From NCBI RefSeq assembly GCF_900172255.1, contig NZ_FWFU01000002.1, forward strand, positions 682,001 to 746,000: DNA of 64,000 nucleotides. Direction: 5' to 3'. The notes beneath the pieces were generated by a model. It had not been told where the DNA came from. It saw nothing but the letters and a program-made list of their open reading frames with translations, and made no database searches. The position numbers and the translations under genes were made by a program. This stretch comes from Roseovarius halotolerans (GTDB lineage Bacteria; Pseudomonadota; Alphaproteobacteria; Rhodobacterales; Rhodobacteraceae). Below, in pieces: positions 17,250 to 27,017 of the stretch; the first letter of the stretch is position 1; every line of letters starts with the position of its first letter.

Positions 17250-17981
17250 ATGCGCGGCCAGGCTTTTCAAACTGTGTTGCGGCTTCTTTACCCGCCGCGC
17301 TGCACGACATGCGGCGAAGCTGTCGAAAGCGACTTCGGGCTTTGCGGCCCGTGCTGGCGGGACACGCCGCTGATATCGGGGCTATGCTGCGAAACCTGCG
17401 GCGTTCCGCTGCCAGGGGAGGGGTCGGGGCAAGCCGAATTCTGTGACGATTGCCTGACCACTGCCCGCCCCTGGAGCAAGGGGCGCGCTGCGGTTCTCTA
17501 TCGTGACAACGGGCGCAAGCTGGTTCTTGCGCTCAAACATGGTGATCGGCACGATATCGTCCGCCCTGCCGCGCATTGGATGGCGGGCGCGGCTGCTCCG
17601 CTCTTGTGCGCTGACATGACGATAGCGCCGGTGCCGCTGCATTGGACCCGATTCCTGCGTCGGAGATTCAACCAATCCGCCTTGCTGGCGCAGGCCGTTG
17701 CGAAACTTCTGCATGTGTCCTGCTGTCCCGATCTGCTGGTGCGCAGGCGGCGCACCCCTGTTCTGGATGGGCTTGGGCGGGATGGGCGCTTTGGTGCGGT
17801 GAGTGGAGCGATCAAGGCGCATCCCGGCCGACAACATCACATTGAAGGCAGAACAATCCTTCTGGTCGATGATGTGATGACCACTGGTGCGACGCTGGCA
17901 GCGGCGAGCGAGGCATGTTTCACTGCAGGCGCAGCGGATGTGCGCGTGCTGGCACTGGCGCGCGTGGCGAAGGATGCATAA
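17250..17981 (+). CDS. comF: ComF-family phosphoribosyltransferase-like protein
   Basis: A 243-residue ComF/GntX-type protein. Two zinc-ribbon-like cysteine clusters come first (CTTCGE...CGPC and CETCGV...CDDC), then a phosphoribosyltransferase domain with the PRPP loop LLVDDVMTTGATL. In naturally competent bacteria ComF acts in DNA uptake; in most other proteobacteria its role is undefined. No other competence gene is nearby. The frame is open from 17155, but the product is best started at ATG 17250, giving the usual MxxxxxxxLLYPPRC beginning. It is followed after 33 bases by grxC. Confidence 0.85.
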   Translation: MRGQAFQTVLRLLYPPRCTTCGEAVESDFGLCGPCWRDTPLISGLCCETCGVPLPGEGSGQAEFCDDCLTTARPWSKGRAAVLYRDNGRKLVLALKHGDRHDIVRPAAHWMAGAAAPLLCADMTIAPVPLHWTRFLRRRFNQSALLAQAVAKLLHVSCCPDLLVRRRRTPVLDGLGRDGRFGAVSGAIKAHPGRQHHIEGRTILLVDDVMTTGATLAAASEACFTAGAADVRVLALARVAKDA

Positions 17982-18014
17982 GTTCATCCCAAACAGCGTT
18001 ACGGAAAACAAACC

Positions 18015-18272
18015 ATGCAACCAGTTGAAATCTACACCTCTCCGCTTTGCGGATTTTGCCATGCGGCCAAACGCCTTCTGAAACAGAAAGGCGTCAGCTT
18101 CAGCGAGGTAGACGTGCTGGCCGATGCGTCACGCAAGCCCGAGATGATTCAGCGGGCAGGCGGCAAGCGAACCGTGCCACAGATCTTTATCGGCGACACG
18201 CATGTTGGGGGCTGCGACGAACTCTATGCGTTGGAGCGTGCTGGTAAGCTTGATGCGCTGCTTGCGGCCTGA
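18015..18272 (+). CDS. grxC: Glutaredoxin 3
   Basis: An 85-residue dithiol glutaredoxin that uses glutathione to reduce disulfides. The active site is CGFC (C12, C15), not the common CPYC, so its redox potential may differ. The cis-proline motif TVPQIFI and the GG-D block (HVGGCDELYAL) that binds glutathione are intact. The next gene begins six bases later and encodes a Nit-type amidase that, in this family, repairs deaminated glutathione. The pair therefore looks like a small glutathione-related operon. Confidence 0.93.
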   Translation: MQPVEIYTSPLCGFCHAAKRLLKQKGVSFSEVDVLADASRKPEMIQRAGGKRTVPQIFIGDTHVGGCDELYALERAGKLDALLAA

Positions 18273-18277
18273 CCGGG

Positions 18278-19108
18278 ATGCGGACCGCGCTTCTTCAGCT
18301 CAACAGCAGCGATGACCCGGCTGCAAACCTGCCGGTCACGCAGCAACTGATTGGACAGGCCAGCGCTGGTGGAGCGACCTTTGTTCTGACCCCTGAGGTG
18401 ACAAATTGCGTCTCGGCCAGCCGGACGCGGCAGCAAGAAGTGCTTCGGACCGAGGAAGACGACGCCACCCTGGCGGCCTTGAGGGCGCAGGCGCATGAGC
18501 TTGGCATCTGGCTGCTGATCGGGTCTCTCGCGCTCAAGACCGACGATAGCGACGGGCGTTTTGCGAACCGGTCGTTCCTGATCGCCCCGGACGGCGGAAT
18601 CGCGGCGCGCTACGACAAGATTCACATGTTTGATGTCGAGGTATCGGAAACCGAAAGTTACCGCGAATCAGCTGGCTACCGTCCAGGGCGCAAAAGCACA
18701 CTCGTGGAGACGCCGCTCGGTCGGATTGGCATGACGATCTGCTACGATATCCGCTTTCCGCATCTCTATCGCGGCCTTGCGCAGGCAGGAGCGGAGATTC
18801 TCACGATACCTTCCGCATTCTCGCCCGTGACCGGCGCGGCGCATTGGGAATCGCTCCTGCGTGCGCGTGCGATTGAAACCGGGGCATATATTCTTGCGCC
18901 CGCGCAGACGGGGGAGCATCCCGCGACACGTGGTAAGCGACGCAAGACCCACGGGCACTCCATGGCGGTCGGGCCGTGGGGGGACATACTGGCCGATGGT
19001 GGTCAGGAGCCGGGTGTCGTATACGTAGATCTTGACCTCCCGCAGGTGGCACAAGCGCGTCAACGTATCCCGTCGCTACACGCGGCATCCGAATTCGACG
19101 GCCCATGA
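18278..19108 (+). CDS. Nit-family carbon-nitrogen hydrolase (deaminated-glutathione amidase-like)
   Basis: A 276-residue nitrilase-superfamily enzyme with the full catalytic triad: E40 (LTPEVTN), K114 (YDKIHMFDV) and C155 (TICYDIRFPHLYR). These blocks match the Nit1/YbeM subgroup, whose established role is to hydrolyse deaminated glutathione made by side reactions of transaminases. The substrate assignment is an inference supported by adjacency to grxC. ω-Amidase (Nit2-type) activity is the main alternative. The stop codon just overlaps the start region of the MarR gene, so all three genes (grxC, this, marR) probably share a transcript. Confidence 0.85.
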   Translation: MRTALLQLNSSDDPAANLPVTQQLIGQASAGGATFVLTPEVTNCVSASRTRQQEVLRTEEDDATLAALRAQAHELGIWLLIGSLALKTDDSDGRFANRSFLIAPDGGIAARYDKIHMFDVEVSETESYRESAGYRPGRKSTLVETPLGRIGMTICYDIRFPHLYRGLAQAGAEILTIPSAFSPVTGAAHWESLLRARAIETGAYILAPAQTGEHPATRGKRRKTHGHSMAVGPWGDILADGGQEPGVVYVDLDLPQVAQARQRIPSLHAASEFDGP

Positions 19109-19552
19109 ATGAATGACAACAGCAGCAATTCCCTGGCCGTGGCCCTGTTCAGTGAGATCCTGACCAACGACCAGCTGATTCGGAACCGGTTGAGCCGGGT
19201 TCTGCCAAAGGGGATGGAGATCAGCCATTTCTCGGTCCTCAATCACCTTGCGCGTGCCGGTGACGAGCGCAGCCCTGCACAATTGGCCAAGAGCTTTCAC
19301 GTCACGCGCGGTGCGATGACCAACACCCTGAGCAAACTGGAATGGGCGGGATATGTGCATATTCGCCCCGATTGGGATGATGCCCGCCGCAAGATGATAG
19401 CAATCAGCCCGGCGGGACGACAGGCGCGCGACTCCGCCATCGCCGCAATCGCGCCGATGATTTCGGAACTCGTCGGTGAGCTTGGCGACGAAAAGGTGCG
19501 TGCGACGCTTCCGGTCCTGCGAGAGTTGCGCGCCAAACTTGAGACGGATTGA
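19109..19552 (+). CDS. MarR-family transcriptional regulator
   Basis: A 147-residue winged-helix repressor-type protein. The DNA-binding region is SPAQLAKSFHVTRGAMTNTLSKLEWAGYV, followed by the wing RPDWDDARRKMIAISPAGR, which is the standard MarR DxRxxxVxLTxxG pattern. N- and C-terminal helices would form the dimer. Its ligand and targets are unknown. It begins at the very end of the Nit-amidase gene, so autoregulation of the grxC-nit-marR set is possible. It ends three bases from the convergent ubiG. Confidence 0.9.
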   Translation: MNDNSSNSLAVALFSEILTNDQLIRNRLSRVLPKGMEISHFSVLNHLARAGDERSPAQLAKSFHVTRGAMTNTLSKLEWAGYVHIRPDWDDARRKMIAISPAGRQARDSAIAAIAPMISELVGELGDEKVRATLPVLRELRAKLETD

Positions 19553-19555
19553 CGC

Positions 19556-20302
19556 TCAGGCGGGCTTCACGGATGCGGTGACGTAGTTCACGCTCAAATC
19601 GCTGGCCGACAGTGACCAACTCCAGGCGACGGGGTTAAAGACGAAACCCTTGCGATCCACCGGATTCAGCCCGGCCTGTTCGAGCAGGCGGTAAAGTTCT
19701 TCCGGGGTGATAAACTTCTTCCATTCATGCGTGCCTTTCGGCAGCCACCGCATGACATACTCGGCACCAACGATCGCCATCGCGAAGCTTTTTGCATTGC
19801 GATTGATGGTCGAGCAGAGATGCAGGCCTCCCGGTTTCAGCAGGGTTTGGCAGGCGCTCAGAAACGCGAGCGGATCGGAGACATGCTCGACCACCTCCAT
19901 ATTCAGGAGCACATCAAAGCGTTCACCCGCATCGGCCAGCGCCTCGGCCGAGCTGTGGCGATAGTCGATCTCGAGTCCCGATTGCCGGGCGTGAACTTCG
20001 GCCACGGGGATATTGCGCTCGGCAGCATCGGCCCCTACGACGTCGGCACCAAGCCGCGCCATCGGTTCGGACAGGAGCCCGCCGCCACAGCCGATATCCA
20101 AGATACGCAGCCCCTTGAATGGGGCATCGCTTTGCAGGTCGCGGTCGAACTCGGCAGCGATCTGCGACGTGATATAGTCCAGCCGACAGGGGTTGAGCAT
20201 GTGCAATGGCTTGAACTTGCCGTTCGGATCCCACCATTCGGCGGCCATCGCCTCGAACTTGGCGACTTCGGCGGGATCGATCGTGGTTTGAGCGGCTTGC
20301 AT
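19556..20302 (-). CDS. ubiG: Ubiquinone biosynthesis O-methyltransferase
   Basis: UbiG performs both O-methylation steps of ubiquinone synthesis. The protein (248 residues) has [17 protein letters not shown] at the N-terminus, the SAM loop [13 protein letters not shown], and the [12 protein letters not shown] block near the C-terminus, all typical. Start choice: ATG 20302 has GGAGAG 6-8 bases upstream, while ATG 20314 would add four residues and lies inside that site. It converges on the MarR gene and is divergent from pip, with 50 bases between the start codons. Confidence 0.95.
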   Translation of the reverse strand: MQAAQTTIDPAEVAKFEAMAAEWWDPNGKFKPLHMLNPCRLDYITSQIAAEFDRDLQSDAPFKGLRILDIGCGGGLLSEPMARLGADVVGADAAERNIPVAEVHARQSGLEIDYRHSSAEALADAGERFDVLLNMEVVEHVSDPLAFLSACQTLLKPGGLHLCSTINRNAKSFAMAIVGAEYVMRWLPKGTHEWKKFITPEELYRLLEQAGLNPVDRKGFVFNPVAWSWSLSASDLSVNYVTASVKPA

Positions 20303-20352
20303 TCTGCTCTCCATATGCTCATCTGTTTCTGCGCCCTCAATATAGGACTCTC

Positions 20353-21327
20353 ATGGATAAATTCTCAGGCCAAAAGAGCGCAGTCCAGTATTTGCATCCG
20401 CCGATCGAGCCTTTCGACCGGCGTATGATGGATGTGGGTGACGGGCACGAGATCTATGTCGAGCAGTCGGGCAAGCGCGATGGCTTGCCTGTTGTGGTTC
20501 TCCATGGCGGGCCGGGGGGTGGCAGCAGCCCGGCGATGCGGCGGTATTTCGACCCGAATGTCTATCGGGTCGTGCTGTTCGATCAGCGCGGGTGCGGGCG
20601 CTCGCGGCCGCATGCCAGCGTCGAGGCGAACACGACATGGCATCTTGTGGCGGATATCGAACGGATCCGCGAGGCATTGTCGATCGATGATTGGATCGTC
20701 TTCGGCGGCAGTTGGGGGGCTACACTGGCGCTGATTTATGCGCAGGCGCATCCGGATCATGTGCGGCATCTGGTTTTGCGGGGTGTTTTTACCATGACGC
20801 AGACCGAGCTGGACTGGTTCTATGGCGGGGGCGCTGGGCGGTTTTGGCCGGAAACATGGCATAAGTTTCAAGAGCGTATACCAGCCGAGGAAAGGGGCGA
20901 CATGATCGCGGCCTATCATCGGCGGTTGTTCTCGGGGAATCAGGCCGAGGAGGTGCGCCACGCGAGGGCCTGGTCGGCATGGGAAAACGCGCTGGCGACG
21001 GTGCAATCCAATGGCGCGGCCGGTGACAGCCCGCCGGAATACGCGCGCGCCTTCGCGCGGTTGGAGAACCATTATTTCATCAATGACGGCTTTCTGGAGT
21101 ATGACGGCCAAATCATTGATCAAATAGGAAAAATCTCACATATTCCGGGAACGATCGTGCAGGGTCGCTATGACATGATCTGTCCGCCGCAGGCAGCATA
21201 TACACTGGCGAGCGCGTGGGAGAAGGCCAGTTTGCGGATGATCCCGGTGGCGGGGCACGCGCTGTCCGAGCCGGGTATCAGTGCGGAGCTCATCAAGGTG
21301 ATGACCCACCTGGCGCAGGAGAATTGA
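20353..21327 (+). CDS. pip: Proline iminopeptidase
   Basis: A 324-residue alpha/beta hydrolase of peptidase family S33 that removes N-terminal proline from peptides. The oxyanion motif HGGPGGG, the substrate-pocket block FDQRGCGRSRPH and the nucleophile elbow GGSWGATLAL are all present; the remaining triad members are the Asp in GRYDMICPP and the His in AGHALSEP. No signal peptide is seen, so it should be cytoplasmic. It is divergent from ubiG. The 258-base gap to rimP that follows contains a repeat array, a promoter and a terminator. Confidence 0.93.
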   Translation: MDKFSGQKSAVQYLHPPIEPFDRRMMDVGDGHEIYVEQSGKRDGLPVVVLHGGPGGGSSPAMRRYFDPNVYRVVLFDQRGCGRSRPHASVEANTTWHLVADIERIREALSIDDWIVFGGSWGATLALIYAQAHPDHVRHLVLRGVFTMTQTELDWFYGGGAGRFWPETWHKFQERIPAEERGDMIAAYHRRLFSGNQAEEVRHARAWSAWENALATVQSNGAAGDSPPEYARAFARLENHYFINDGFLEYDGQIIDQIGKISHIPGTIVQGRYDMICPPQAAYTLASAWEKASLRMIPVAGHALSEPGISAELIKVMTHLAQEN

Positions 21328-21354
21328 CTGCCTGAAAGGGAGCCAAAACGAATT

Positions 21355-21398
21355 GTCGGTATCGCGTCGGTATGACGTCGGTATCCTGTCGGTGCGCG
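21355..21398 (+). repeat. Array of 11-base direct repeats (core GTCGGTAT)
   Basis: Four consecutive 11-base units begin with GTCGG at 21355, 21366, 21377 and 21388. The first three read GTCGGTAT plus three variable bases, and the last is degenerate (GTCGGTGCG). The array lies 64 bases upstream of the predicted rimP promoter. The same arrangement recurs at 35959-36002 upstream of radC. Confidence 0.8.
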
Positions 21399-21461
21399 GG
21401 GCGGTCCGGGCCGAGACGTCAAAAATTCATGGGCCGGACGGCGATTCATTGTAGCGCGCTC

Positions 21462-21490
21462 TTGCAGACTCGGCGCATGGGGCGTATATG
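21462..21490 (+). promoter_or_regulatory. Predicted sigma-70-type promoter for rimP-nusA-infB
   Basis: TTGCAG (21462-21467) and TATATG (21485-21490) are 17 bases apart. Initiation near 21497 would give a leader of about 90 bases that contains the terminator at 21548-21570. Confidence 0.5.
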
Positions 21491-21547
21491 GCTTTTCAAC
21501 AGCGGCGCCTCCGGGTCCACACCGGCAGGCTCCACCGGACAAGTATG

Positions 21548-21570
21548 ACGGGCCGCGAGCCCGTTTTTTT
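21548..21570 (+). terminator. Intrinsic terminator within the rimP leader (possible attenuator)
   Basis: Arms ACGGGC (21548-21553) and GCCCGT (21559-21564) enclose a five-base loop and are followed by a run of seven T ending at 21570, only 15 bases before the rimP start codon. Upstream bases 21510-21540 contain TCCGG and CCGGA blocks that could form a competing fold. It either ends transcription arriving from pip or attenuates the operon it precedes. Confidence 0.7.
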
Positions 21571-21585
21571 GTGCCTGAAAGACCC

Positions 21586-22158
21586 ATGAGCAACGACCTG
21601 ATAGCCAAAACAGCAATCGACCGGCGCCTTGCCGAGATCATTACCCCTGTCATCGAGGATATGGGTTATGCTTTGGTGCGCGTGCGTCTGATGGGGGGAA
21701 AGACCCACACCCTTCAGATCATGGCCGAGAAACCCGGCAGCGCCATCGAGGTGGACGACTGTGCCGAAATCTCGAACGCGGTCAGTGCCGTTCTGGATGT
21801 CGAAGATCCGATCACCGATACCTACACGCTGGAGGTCTCGAGCCCCGGTATCGACCGGCCTCTGACCCGGCTGTCGCATTTCGAGGAATACGAAGGCTAC
21901 GAGGCCAAGCTGGAGACATCCGAGCTGATTGACGGACGCAAACGGTTCAAGGGCGTTCTGGCCGGGGTCGAGGATGACGAGGTGCTGATCAATATCGACG
22001 AAGGCACCGTCGGCCTGAAGTTCGACTGGCTGAGCGACGCCAAGCTGGTGCTGACCGATGAGCTGATCAAGGAAATGCTGAAAGCCCGCAAGGCCGCCGG
22101 CGAACTGAATGAAGACGCGTTTGACGAGATCGAGACCGAACGGTCTGAGGAGGACTGA
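21586..22158 (+). CDS. rimP: Ribosome maturation factor RimP
   Basis: RimP assists 30S subunit maturation. The 190-residue protein contains the conserved [17 protein letters not shown] strand pair, the [12 protein letters not shown] signature and a C-terminal SH3-like domain with an acidic tail. I chose ATG 21586 (MSNDLI); a GTG 15 bases upstream is in frame but lies next to the terminator T tract. It is the first gene of the operon rimP-nusA-ylxR-infB and is separated from nusA by two bases, so the genes are probably translated in a coupled way. Confidence 0.95.
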   Translation: MSNDLIAKTAIDRRLAEIITPVIEDMGYALVRVRLMGGKTHTLQIMAEKPGSAIEVDDCAEISNAVSAVLDVEDPITDTYTLEVSSPGIDRPLTRLSHFEEYEGYEAKLETSELIDGRKRFKGVLAGVEDDEVLINIDEGTVGLKFDWLSDAKLVLTDELIKEMLKARKAAGELNEDAFDEIETERSEED

Positions 22159-22160
22159 AA

Positions 22161-23792
22161 ATGGCAATTACCTCTGCAAACCAGCTTGAGCTGCTGCAAA
22201 CCGCCGAGGCCGTGGCCCGCGAGAAGATGATCGAACCATCACTGGTGGTCGAAGCGATGGAAGAAAGCCTCGCCCGTGCAGCCAAGAGCCGCTACGGCGC
22301 CGAGATGGACATTCGGGTCAGCATCGATCGCAAGACCGGCAAGGCGACCTTCACGCGCGTGCGCACGGTGGTCGAGGATGATGAGCTTGAGAATTATCAG
22401 GCCGAACTGACCGTCGAGCAGGCCAAGCAGTATCTCGACGATCCGAAGGTCGGCGATCAATATATCGAGGAAATCCCGCCCGTCGATCTGGGCCGGATCG
22501 CCGCGCAATCGGCCAAGCAGGTGATCTTGCAGAAGGTCCGCGAAGCCGAGCGTGATCGCCAGTTCGAGGAATTCAAGGATCGAGCGGGCACAATCATAAA
22601 CGGTGTCGTCAAGCGCGAGGAATACGGCAACGTCATCGTCGACGTGGGCCGGGGCGAAGCGATCCTGCGCCGCAACGAGAAGATCGGCCGCGAGAGCTAT
22701 CGCAATGGCGACCGTATCCGCGCCTATATCAAGGATGTCCGCCGCGAGGCGCGCGGGCCACAGATTTTCCTGAGCCGCACCGCGCCGGATTTCATGGCCG
22801 AACTGTTCAAGATGGAAGTGCCCGAGATCTACGACGGCATCATCGAAATCAAGGCCGTGGCCCGCGATCCGGGCAGCCGCGCCAAGATTGCCGTCATTTC
22901 GTATGACAACTCGATCGACCCGGTTGGCGCCTGCGTCGGCATGCGCGGCAGCCGCGTGCAGGCGGTGGTGAACGAGCTTCAGGGCGAAAAGATCGACATC
23001 ATCCCCTGGAACGAGGACCAGCCCACCTTCCTTGTGAACGCGCTGCAGCCGGCAGAGGTCAGCAAGGTGGTTCTGGACGAAGAGGCCGAGCGGATCGAAG
23101 TGGTTGTGCCCGAGGATCAGCTTTCGCTGGCAATCGGCCGCCGCGGTCAGAACGTGCGCCTTGCCAGCCAGCTGACCGGTCTGGATATCGACATCATGAC
23201 CGAGGCCGAGGATTCCGAGCGTCGCCAGAAGGAATTCGAGGAACGCACCAGCCTGTTCATGGAAACGCTGGACCTGGACGAGTTCTTTGCGCAGCTTCTG
23301 GTTTCGGAAGGGTTCACCAACCTCGAAGAGGTCGCCTATGTCGAGCTTGACGAGCTGCTGGTGATCGACGGGGTCGATGACGATACCGCCAAGGAGCTTC
23401 AGGCACGCGCCCGCGACGTTCTGGAAGCGCAATCGCGCGAGGCACTGGAAAAGGCCCGCGCGCTGGGCGCCGAGGACAGCCTTATTGATTTCGAGGGCCT
23501 GACACCCCAGATGATTGTTGCGCTGGCCGAGGACGGCGTGAAGACGCTGGACGATTTTGCCACCTGCGCCGACTGGGAGCTGGCGGGCGGATGGACCACG
23601 GTTGAGGGCGAGCGCGTCAAGGATGACGGTATCCTGGAGCCGTTCGACGTTTCCCTGGAAGAGGCGCAGAACATGGTCATGACCGCCCGCGTGATGCTGG
23701 GCTGGGTCGATCCCGCCGATCTGGAAGCCGAAGCCGAGGGCGAGGCAGAAGATGCCGCTGTCGAGAGCGAAGAACAGGAGGCCGGGGCCTGA
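22161..23792 (+). CDS. nusA: Transcription termination/antitermination factor NusA
   Basis: A 543-residue elongation factor that binds RNA polymerase and nascent RNA and affects pausing and termination. In order it shows the N-terminal polymerase-binding domain (1-130), an S1 domain (about 135-200; [17 protein letters not shown]), KH domains (about 200-345; [12 protein letters not shown] and [13 protein letters not shown]) and two C-terminal helix-hairpin-helix repeats, ending in an acidic tail. Start codon ATG follows GAGGA. NusA is known to regulate its own operon in E. coli, which makes the terminator in front of rimP interesting. Confidence 0.97.
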   Translation: MAITSANQLELLQTAEAVAREKMIEPSLVVEAMEESLARAAKSRYGAEMDIRVSIDRKTGKATFTRVRTVVEDDELENYQAELTVEQAKQYLDDPKVGDQYIEEIPPVDLGRIAAQSAKQVILQKVREAERDRQFEEFKDRAGTIINGVVKREEYGNVIVDVGRGEAILRRNEKIGRESYRNGDRIRAYIKDVRREARGPQIFLSRTAPDFMAELFKMEVPEIYDGIIEIKAVARDPGSRAKIAVISYDNSIDPVGACVGMRGSRVQAVVNELQGEKIDIIPWNEDQPTFLVNALQPAEVSKVVLDEEAERIEVVVPEDQLSLAIGRRGQNVRLASQLTGLDIDIMTEAEDSERRQKEFEERTSLFMETLDLDEFFAQLLVSEGFTNLEEVAYVELDELLVIDGVDDDTAKELQARARDVLEAQSREALEKARALGAEDSLIDFEGLTPQMIVALAEDGVKTLDDFATCADWELAGGWTTVEGERVKDDGILEPFDVSLEEAQNMVMTARVMLGWVDPADLEAEAEGEAEDAAVESEEQEAGA

Positions 23793-23816
23793 TCCGTCAG
23801 GCCTCGGGAGCACTGA

Positions 23817-24449
23817 ATGGGTCGCGGTGGGCAACCCAAGGACCGGAGTGAAGGTCCCGAGCGCAAGTGCATCGCCACGGGCGAGGCACAGCCAGCCAAT
23901 GGGCTGATCCGTTTTGTGGTTGGCCCCGACGGGCAGATTGCCCCGGATATCGCGGGCAAGCTGCCGGGACGGGGCATTTGGGTGTCCGCGGATCGTGCCG
24001 CGCTGGAAAAGGCGGCGAAGAAGGGGCTTTTTGCCCGTGCCGCGCGCCAGCCGGTGACCGTGCCCGACGATCTTTTGGCGCTGGTCGAGCATCAGCTGGA
24101 GCAGCGTGTGGTCAATCTTATCAGTCTTGCTCGAAAGGGCGGTAATGCGGTGGCCGGTTATGAGAAGGTCAAGGACTGGCTTTCGAAGGAACAAGCCACC
24201 GTTCTGATCCAGGCAAGCGACGGATCGGAACGGGGCAAAACGAAATTGAGCACGCCTCACCGAGGGTCATTCATCGGCTGGTTGACGGCGTCGGAACTTG
24301 GGCGCGCCTTTGGGCGACAATCAGCAATCCACGCGGCACTGGGTGCTGGCGGTTTGGCCCAACGTGTTGTAGATGAGGCGGCAAGGTTGAAGGGCCTGCG
24401 CGTCTTGAACGGCGAACAGACCCGCCGGAAAGGAAGTAGAACCAGATGA
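23817..24449 (+). CDS. YlxR/L7Ae-like RNA-binding protein
   Basis: A 210-residue fusion of two small RNA-binding domains. The N-terminal part (about 15-90) is a YlxR/DUF448 domain with [18 protein letters not shown] and [10 protein letters not shown]. The C-terminal part (about 95-190) looks like an L7Ae/L30e-type domain ([21 protein letters not shown]). In many bacteria the two are separate genes between nusA and infB; in alphaproteobacteria the fused form is common. Its stop overlaps the infB start by four bases (ATGA). Molecular function is not established beyond likely RNA binding. Confidence 0.88.
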   Translation: MGRGGQPKDRSEGPERKCIATGEAQPANGLIRFVVGPDGQIAPDIAGKLPGRGIWVSADRAALEKAAKKGLFARAARQPVTVPDDLLALVEHQLEQRVVNLISLARKGGNAVAGYEKVKDWLSKEQATVLIQASDGSERGKTKLSTPHRGSFIGWLTASELGRAFGRQSAIHAALGAGGLAQRVVDEAARLKGLRVLNGEQTRRKGSRTR

Positions 24450-26941
24450 GCGACAACGACGAGAAGAAGACTTTGGGTGTGCGTGGCGGTCCTCGTTCGG
24501 GGAACGTGAAGCAGAGCTTCAGCCATGGGCGTACCAAGAACGTCGTCGTGGAAACCAAGCGCAAGCGGGTGGTGAAGCCCCAGTCTAGCAGCTCGGCTGC
24601 CAGCGGCGCGGGATCGGCGCGCTCGCAAGCGTCTTCTGGCGATTCAGCCAAGCGTCCGGCAGGGATTTCGGATGCGGAGATGGAACGCCGAATGAAGGCG
24701 TTGCAGGCAGCGAAGGGACGCGAGGTCGAAGAGGCCGCGCGCCGCGATGCCGAAGAGAAACAGCGCGAGGAAGAGCGCCAGCGTCGCCGCGAGGAGGCCG
24801 AGGCCAAGGAGCGCGAACAGCGCGAGGCCGAGGAGCGCGCCCGTGCCAAGGCTGAGGAAGAAGAGCGCAAGCGTCTGGATGCCGAGAAGGCCGCAGCGCC
24901 GGCGCCCGAGCCTGTCGCGCCGCCGGCCGGGGATGACGCACGCGGGCCGGCCAAGCAGCCGCCGCGCAAGCAGGACAAGGTCGAGAAGGATCGCGACCAG
25001 ACCCGTGGCCGCGGCAAGGGCCGTGGCGACGACGGTGGTCGGCGCGCAGGCAAGCTGACGCTCAACCAGGCGCTGGCCGGTGGTGAAGGCGGTCGTCAGA
25101 AATCGCTTGCAGCGATGAAGCGCAAGCAGGAGCGCGCCCGCCAGAAGGCGATGGGCGGCGCCCAGGAGCGCGAAAAGGTTGTCCGTGACGTTCAGCTTCC
25201 CGAGACCATCGTGGTGTCGGAACTGGCGAACCGCATGGCCGAGCGCGTGGGCGATGTGGTCAAGGCGCTGATGAACAACGGCATGATGGTCACGCAGAAC
25301 CAGACGATCGATGCCGATACCGCCGAGCTGATCATCGAGGAATTCGGCCACCGGGTGGTGCGGGTCAGCGACTCGGATGTGGAAGACGTGATCGACCAGG
25401 TCGAGGACAAGCCCGCCGATCTGAAGCCGCGCCCGCCGGTGATCACCGTCATGGGCCATGTGGACCACGGCAAGACCTCGCTGCTGGACGCGATCCGCGA
25501 CGCCAAGGTGGTGTCGGGGGAGGCCGGCGGCATCACCCAGCATATCGGCGCCTACCAGGTGACGACCAGCTCTGGCACGCTTCTGACGTTCCTTGATACG
25601 CCCGGCCACGCCGCGTTCACCAGCATGCGCGCACGCGGTGCGCAGGTGACCGACATCGTGGTGCTGGTGGTGGCGGCGGATGACGCCGTGATGCCCCAGA
25701 CCATCGAAGCGATCAACCACGCGAAGGCCGCGCAGGTGCCGATCATCGTGGCGATCAACAAGTGCGACAAGCCCGAGGCGAACCCCGACAAGGTGCGCAC
25801 CGACCTGCTGCAGCACGAGGTTGTTGTCGAGGCGATGTCGGGCGATGTGCAGGATGTCGAAGTGTCGGCGCATACCGGGCAGGGGCTTGATGACCTGCTG
25901 GAAGCGATCGCACTGCAATCCGAGATCCTGGAAATCCAGGCCAACCCCAACCGTGCCGCCGAGGGCGCTGTGATCGAGGCGCAGCTTGACGTGGGCCGTG
26001 GCCCCGTGGCGACCGTTCTGGTGCAGAAGGGGACGCTGAAGCAGGGCGACATCTTTGTCGTCGGCGAACAGTGGGGCAAGGTCCGCGCGCTGATCAACGA
26101 TCGGGGCGAACGGGTGAAAACCGCTGGACCGTCGGTGCCGGTCGAGGTGCTGGGTCTGAATGGCACGCCCGAGGCCGGGGACGTTCTGAACGTCGTCGAG
26201 ACCGAGGCGCAGGCACGCGAGATCGCCGAATACCGCCAGCAGGCGGCCAAGGAGAAACGCGCTGCCGCCGGTGCAGGCACCTCGCTGGAGCAGCTTCTGG
26301 CAAAGGCCAAGGAAGACGAGAACGTCAGCGAGCTGCCGATCCTCGTCAAGGCCGACGTGCAGGGCTCCGCCGAGGCCATCGTTCAGGCGATGGAGAAGAT
26401 CGGCAACGACGAGGTGCGCGTGCGCGTGCTGCATTCGGGTGTCGGTGCGATCACAGAGTCCGATGTGGGCCTTGCGGAAGCATCCGGCGCGCCGGTTCTG
26501 GGCTTCAACGTCCGGGCCAACGCACCTGCCCGCAACAGCGCCAACCAGAAGGGCGTGGAAATCCGCTATTACAGCGTGATCTACGACCTTGTGGATGACG
26601 TGAAGGCCGCTGCATCGGGTCTGCTGGGTGCCGAAGTGCGCGAGAACTTCATCGGTTATGCCGAGATCAAGGAGGTCTTCAAGGTTTCCGGCGTCGGCAA
26701 GGTGGCGGGCTGTCTTGTCACCGAGGGCATTGCGCGCCGCTCGGCCGGTGTGCGCCTGCTGCGCGACGATGTGGTGATCCACGAAGGCACGCTGAAGACT
26801 CTCAAGCGCTTCAAGGATGAAGTGGCCGAGGTCCAGTCGGGCCAGGAATGCGGCATGGCCTTCGAGAACTACGAAGATGTGCGCCCCGGCGACGTGATCG
26901 AGATCTTCGAGCGTGAGGAGATCGAGCGCAAGCTTGACTGA
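24446..26941 (+). CDS. infB: Translation initiation factor IF-2
   Basis: IF-2 is the GTPase that brings initiator tRNA to the ribosome. The 831-residue protein has a long charged N-terminal region (residues about 70-165, mostly Glu/Arg/Ala, probably an extended helix), an IF2 N-terminal domain near 250-300, and a G domain with GHVDHGKTS (G1), DTPGHAAF (G3) and NKCDKP (G4), followed by domains II-IV. It is the last gene of the rimP operon, and a strong terminator lies 25 bases after its stop. In-frame internal starts that could give shorter IF-2 forms were not evaluated. Confidence 0.97.
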   Translation: MSDNDEKKTLGVRGGPRSGNVKQSFSHGRTKNVVVETKRKRVVKPQSSSSAASGAGSARSQASSGDSAKRPAGISDAEMERRMKALQAAKGREVEEAARRDAEEKQREEERQRRREEAEAKEREQREAEERARAKAEEEERKRLDAEKAAAPAPEPVAPPAGDDARGPAKQPPRKQDKVEKDRDQTRGRGKGRGDDGGRRAGKLTLNQALAGGEGGRQKSLAAMKRKQERARQKAMGGAQEREKVVRDVQLPETIVVSELANRMAERVGDVVKALMNNGMMVTQNQTIDADTAELIIEEFGHRVVRVSDSDVEDVIDQVEDKPADLKPRPPVITVMGHVDHGKTSLLDAIRDAKVVSGEAGGITQHIGAYQVTTSSGTLLTFLDTPGHAAFTSMRARGAQVTDIVVLVVAADDAVMPQTIEAINHAKAAQVPIIVAINKCDKPEANPDKVRTDLLQHEVVVEAMSGDVQDVEVSAHTGQGLDDLLEAIALQSEILEIQANPNRAAEGAVIEAQLDVGRGPVATVLVQKGTLKQGDIFVVGEQWGKVRALINDRGERVKTAGPSVPVEVLGLNGTPEAGDVLNVVETEAQAREIAEYRQQAAKEKRAAAGAGTSLEQLLAKAKEDENVSELPILVKADVQGSAEAIVQAMEKIGNDEVRVRVLHSGVGAITESDVGLAEASGAPVLGFNVRANAPARNSANQKGVEIRYYSVIYDLVDDVKAAASGLLGAEVRENFIGYAEIKEVFKVSGVGKVAGCLVTEGIARRSAGVRLLRDDVVIHEGTLKTLKRFKDEVAEVQSGQECGMAFENYEDVRPGDVIEIFEREEIERKLD

Positions 26942-26965
26942 TCCGCGCCGGAACAGAGACTGACG

Positions 26966-26996
26966 AAAGGGGCTGCCATGGGCAGCCCCTTTTTTC
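26966..26996 (+). terminator. Rho-independent terminator of the rimP-infB operon
   Basis: GGGGCTGCC (26969-26977) pairs with GGCAGCCCC (26981-26989) around a three-base loop and is followed by six to seven T. Confidence 0.9.
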
Positions 26997-27017
26997 ATGC
27001 CTGCCGAGGCTTGCGAC

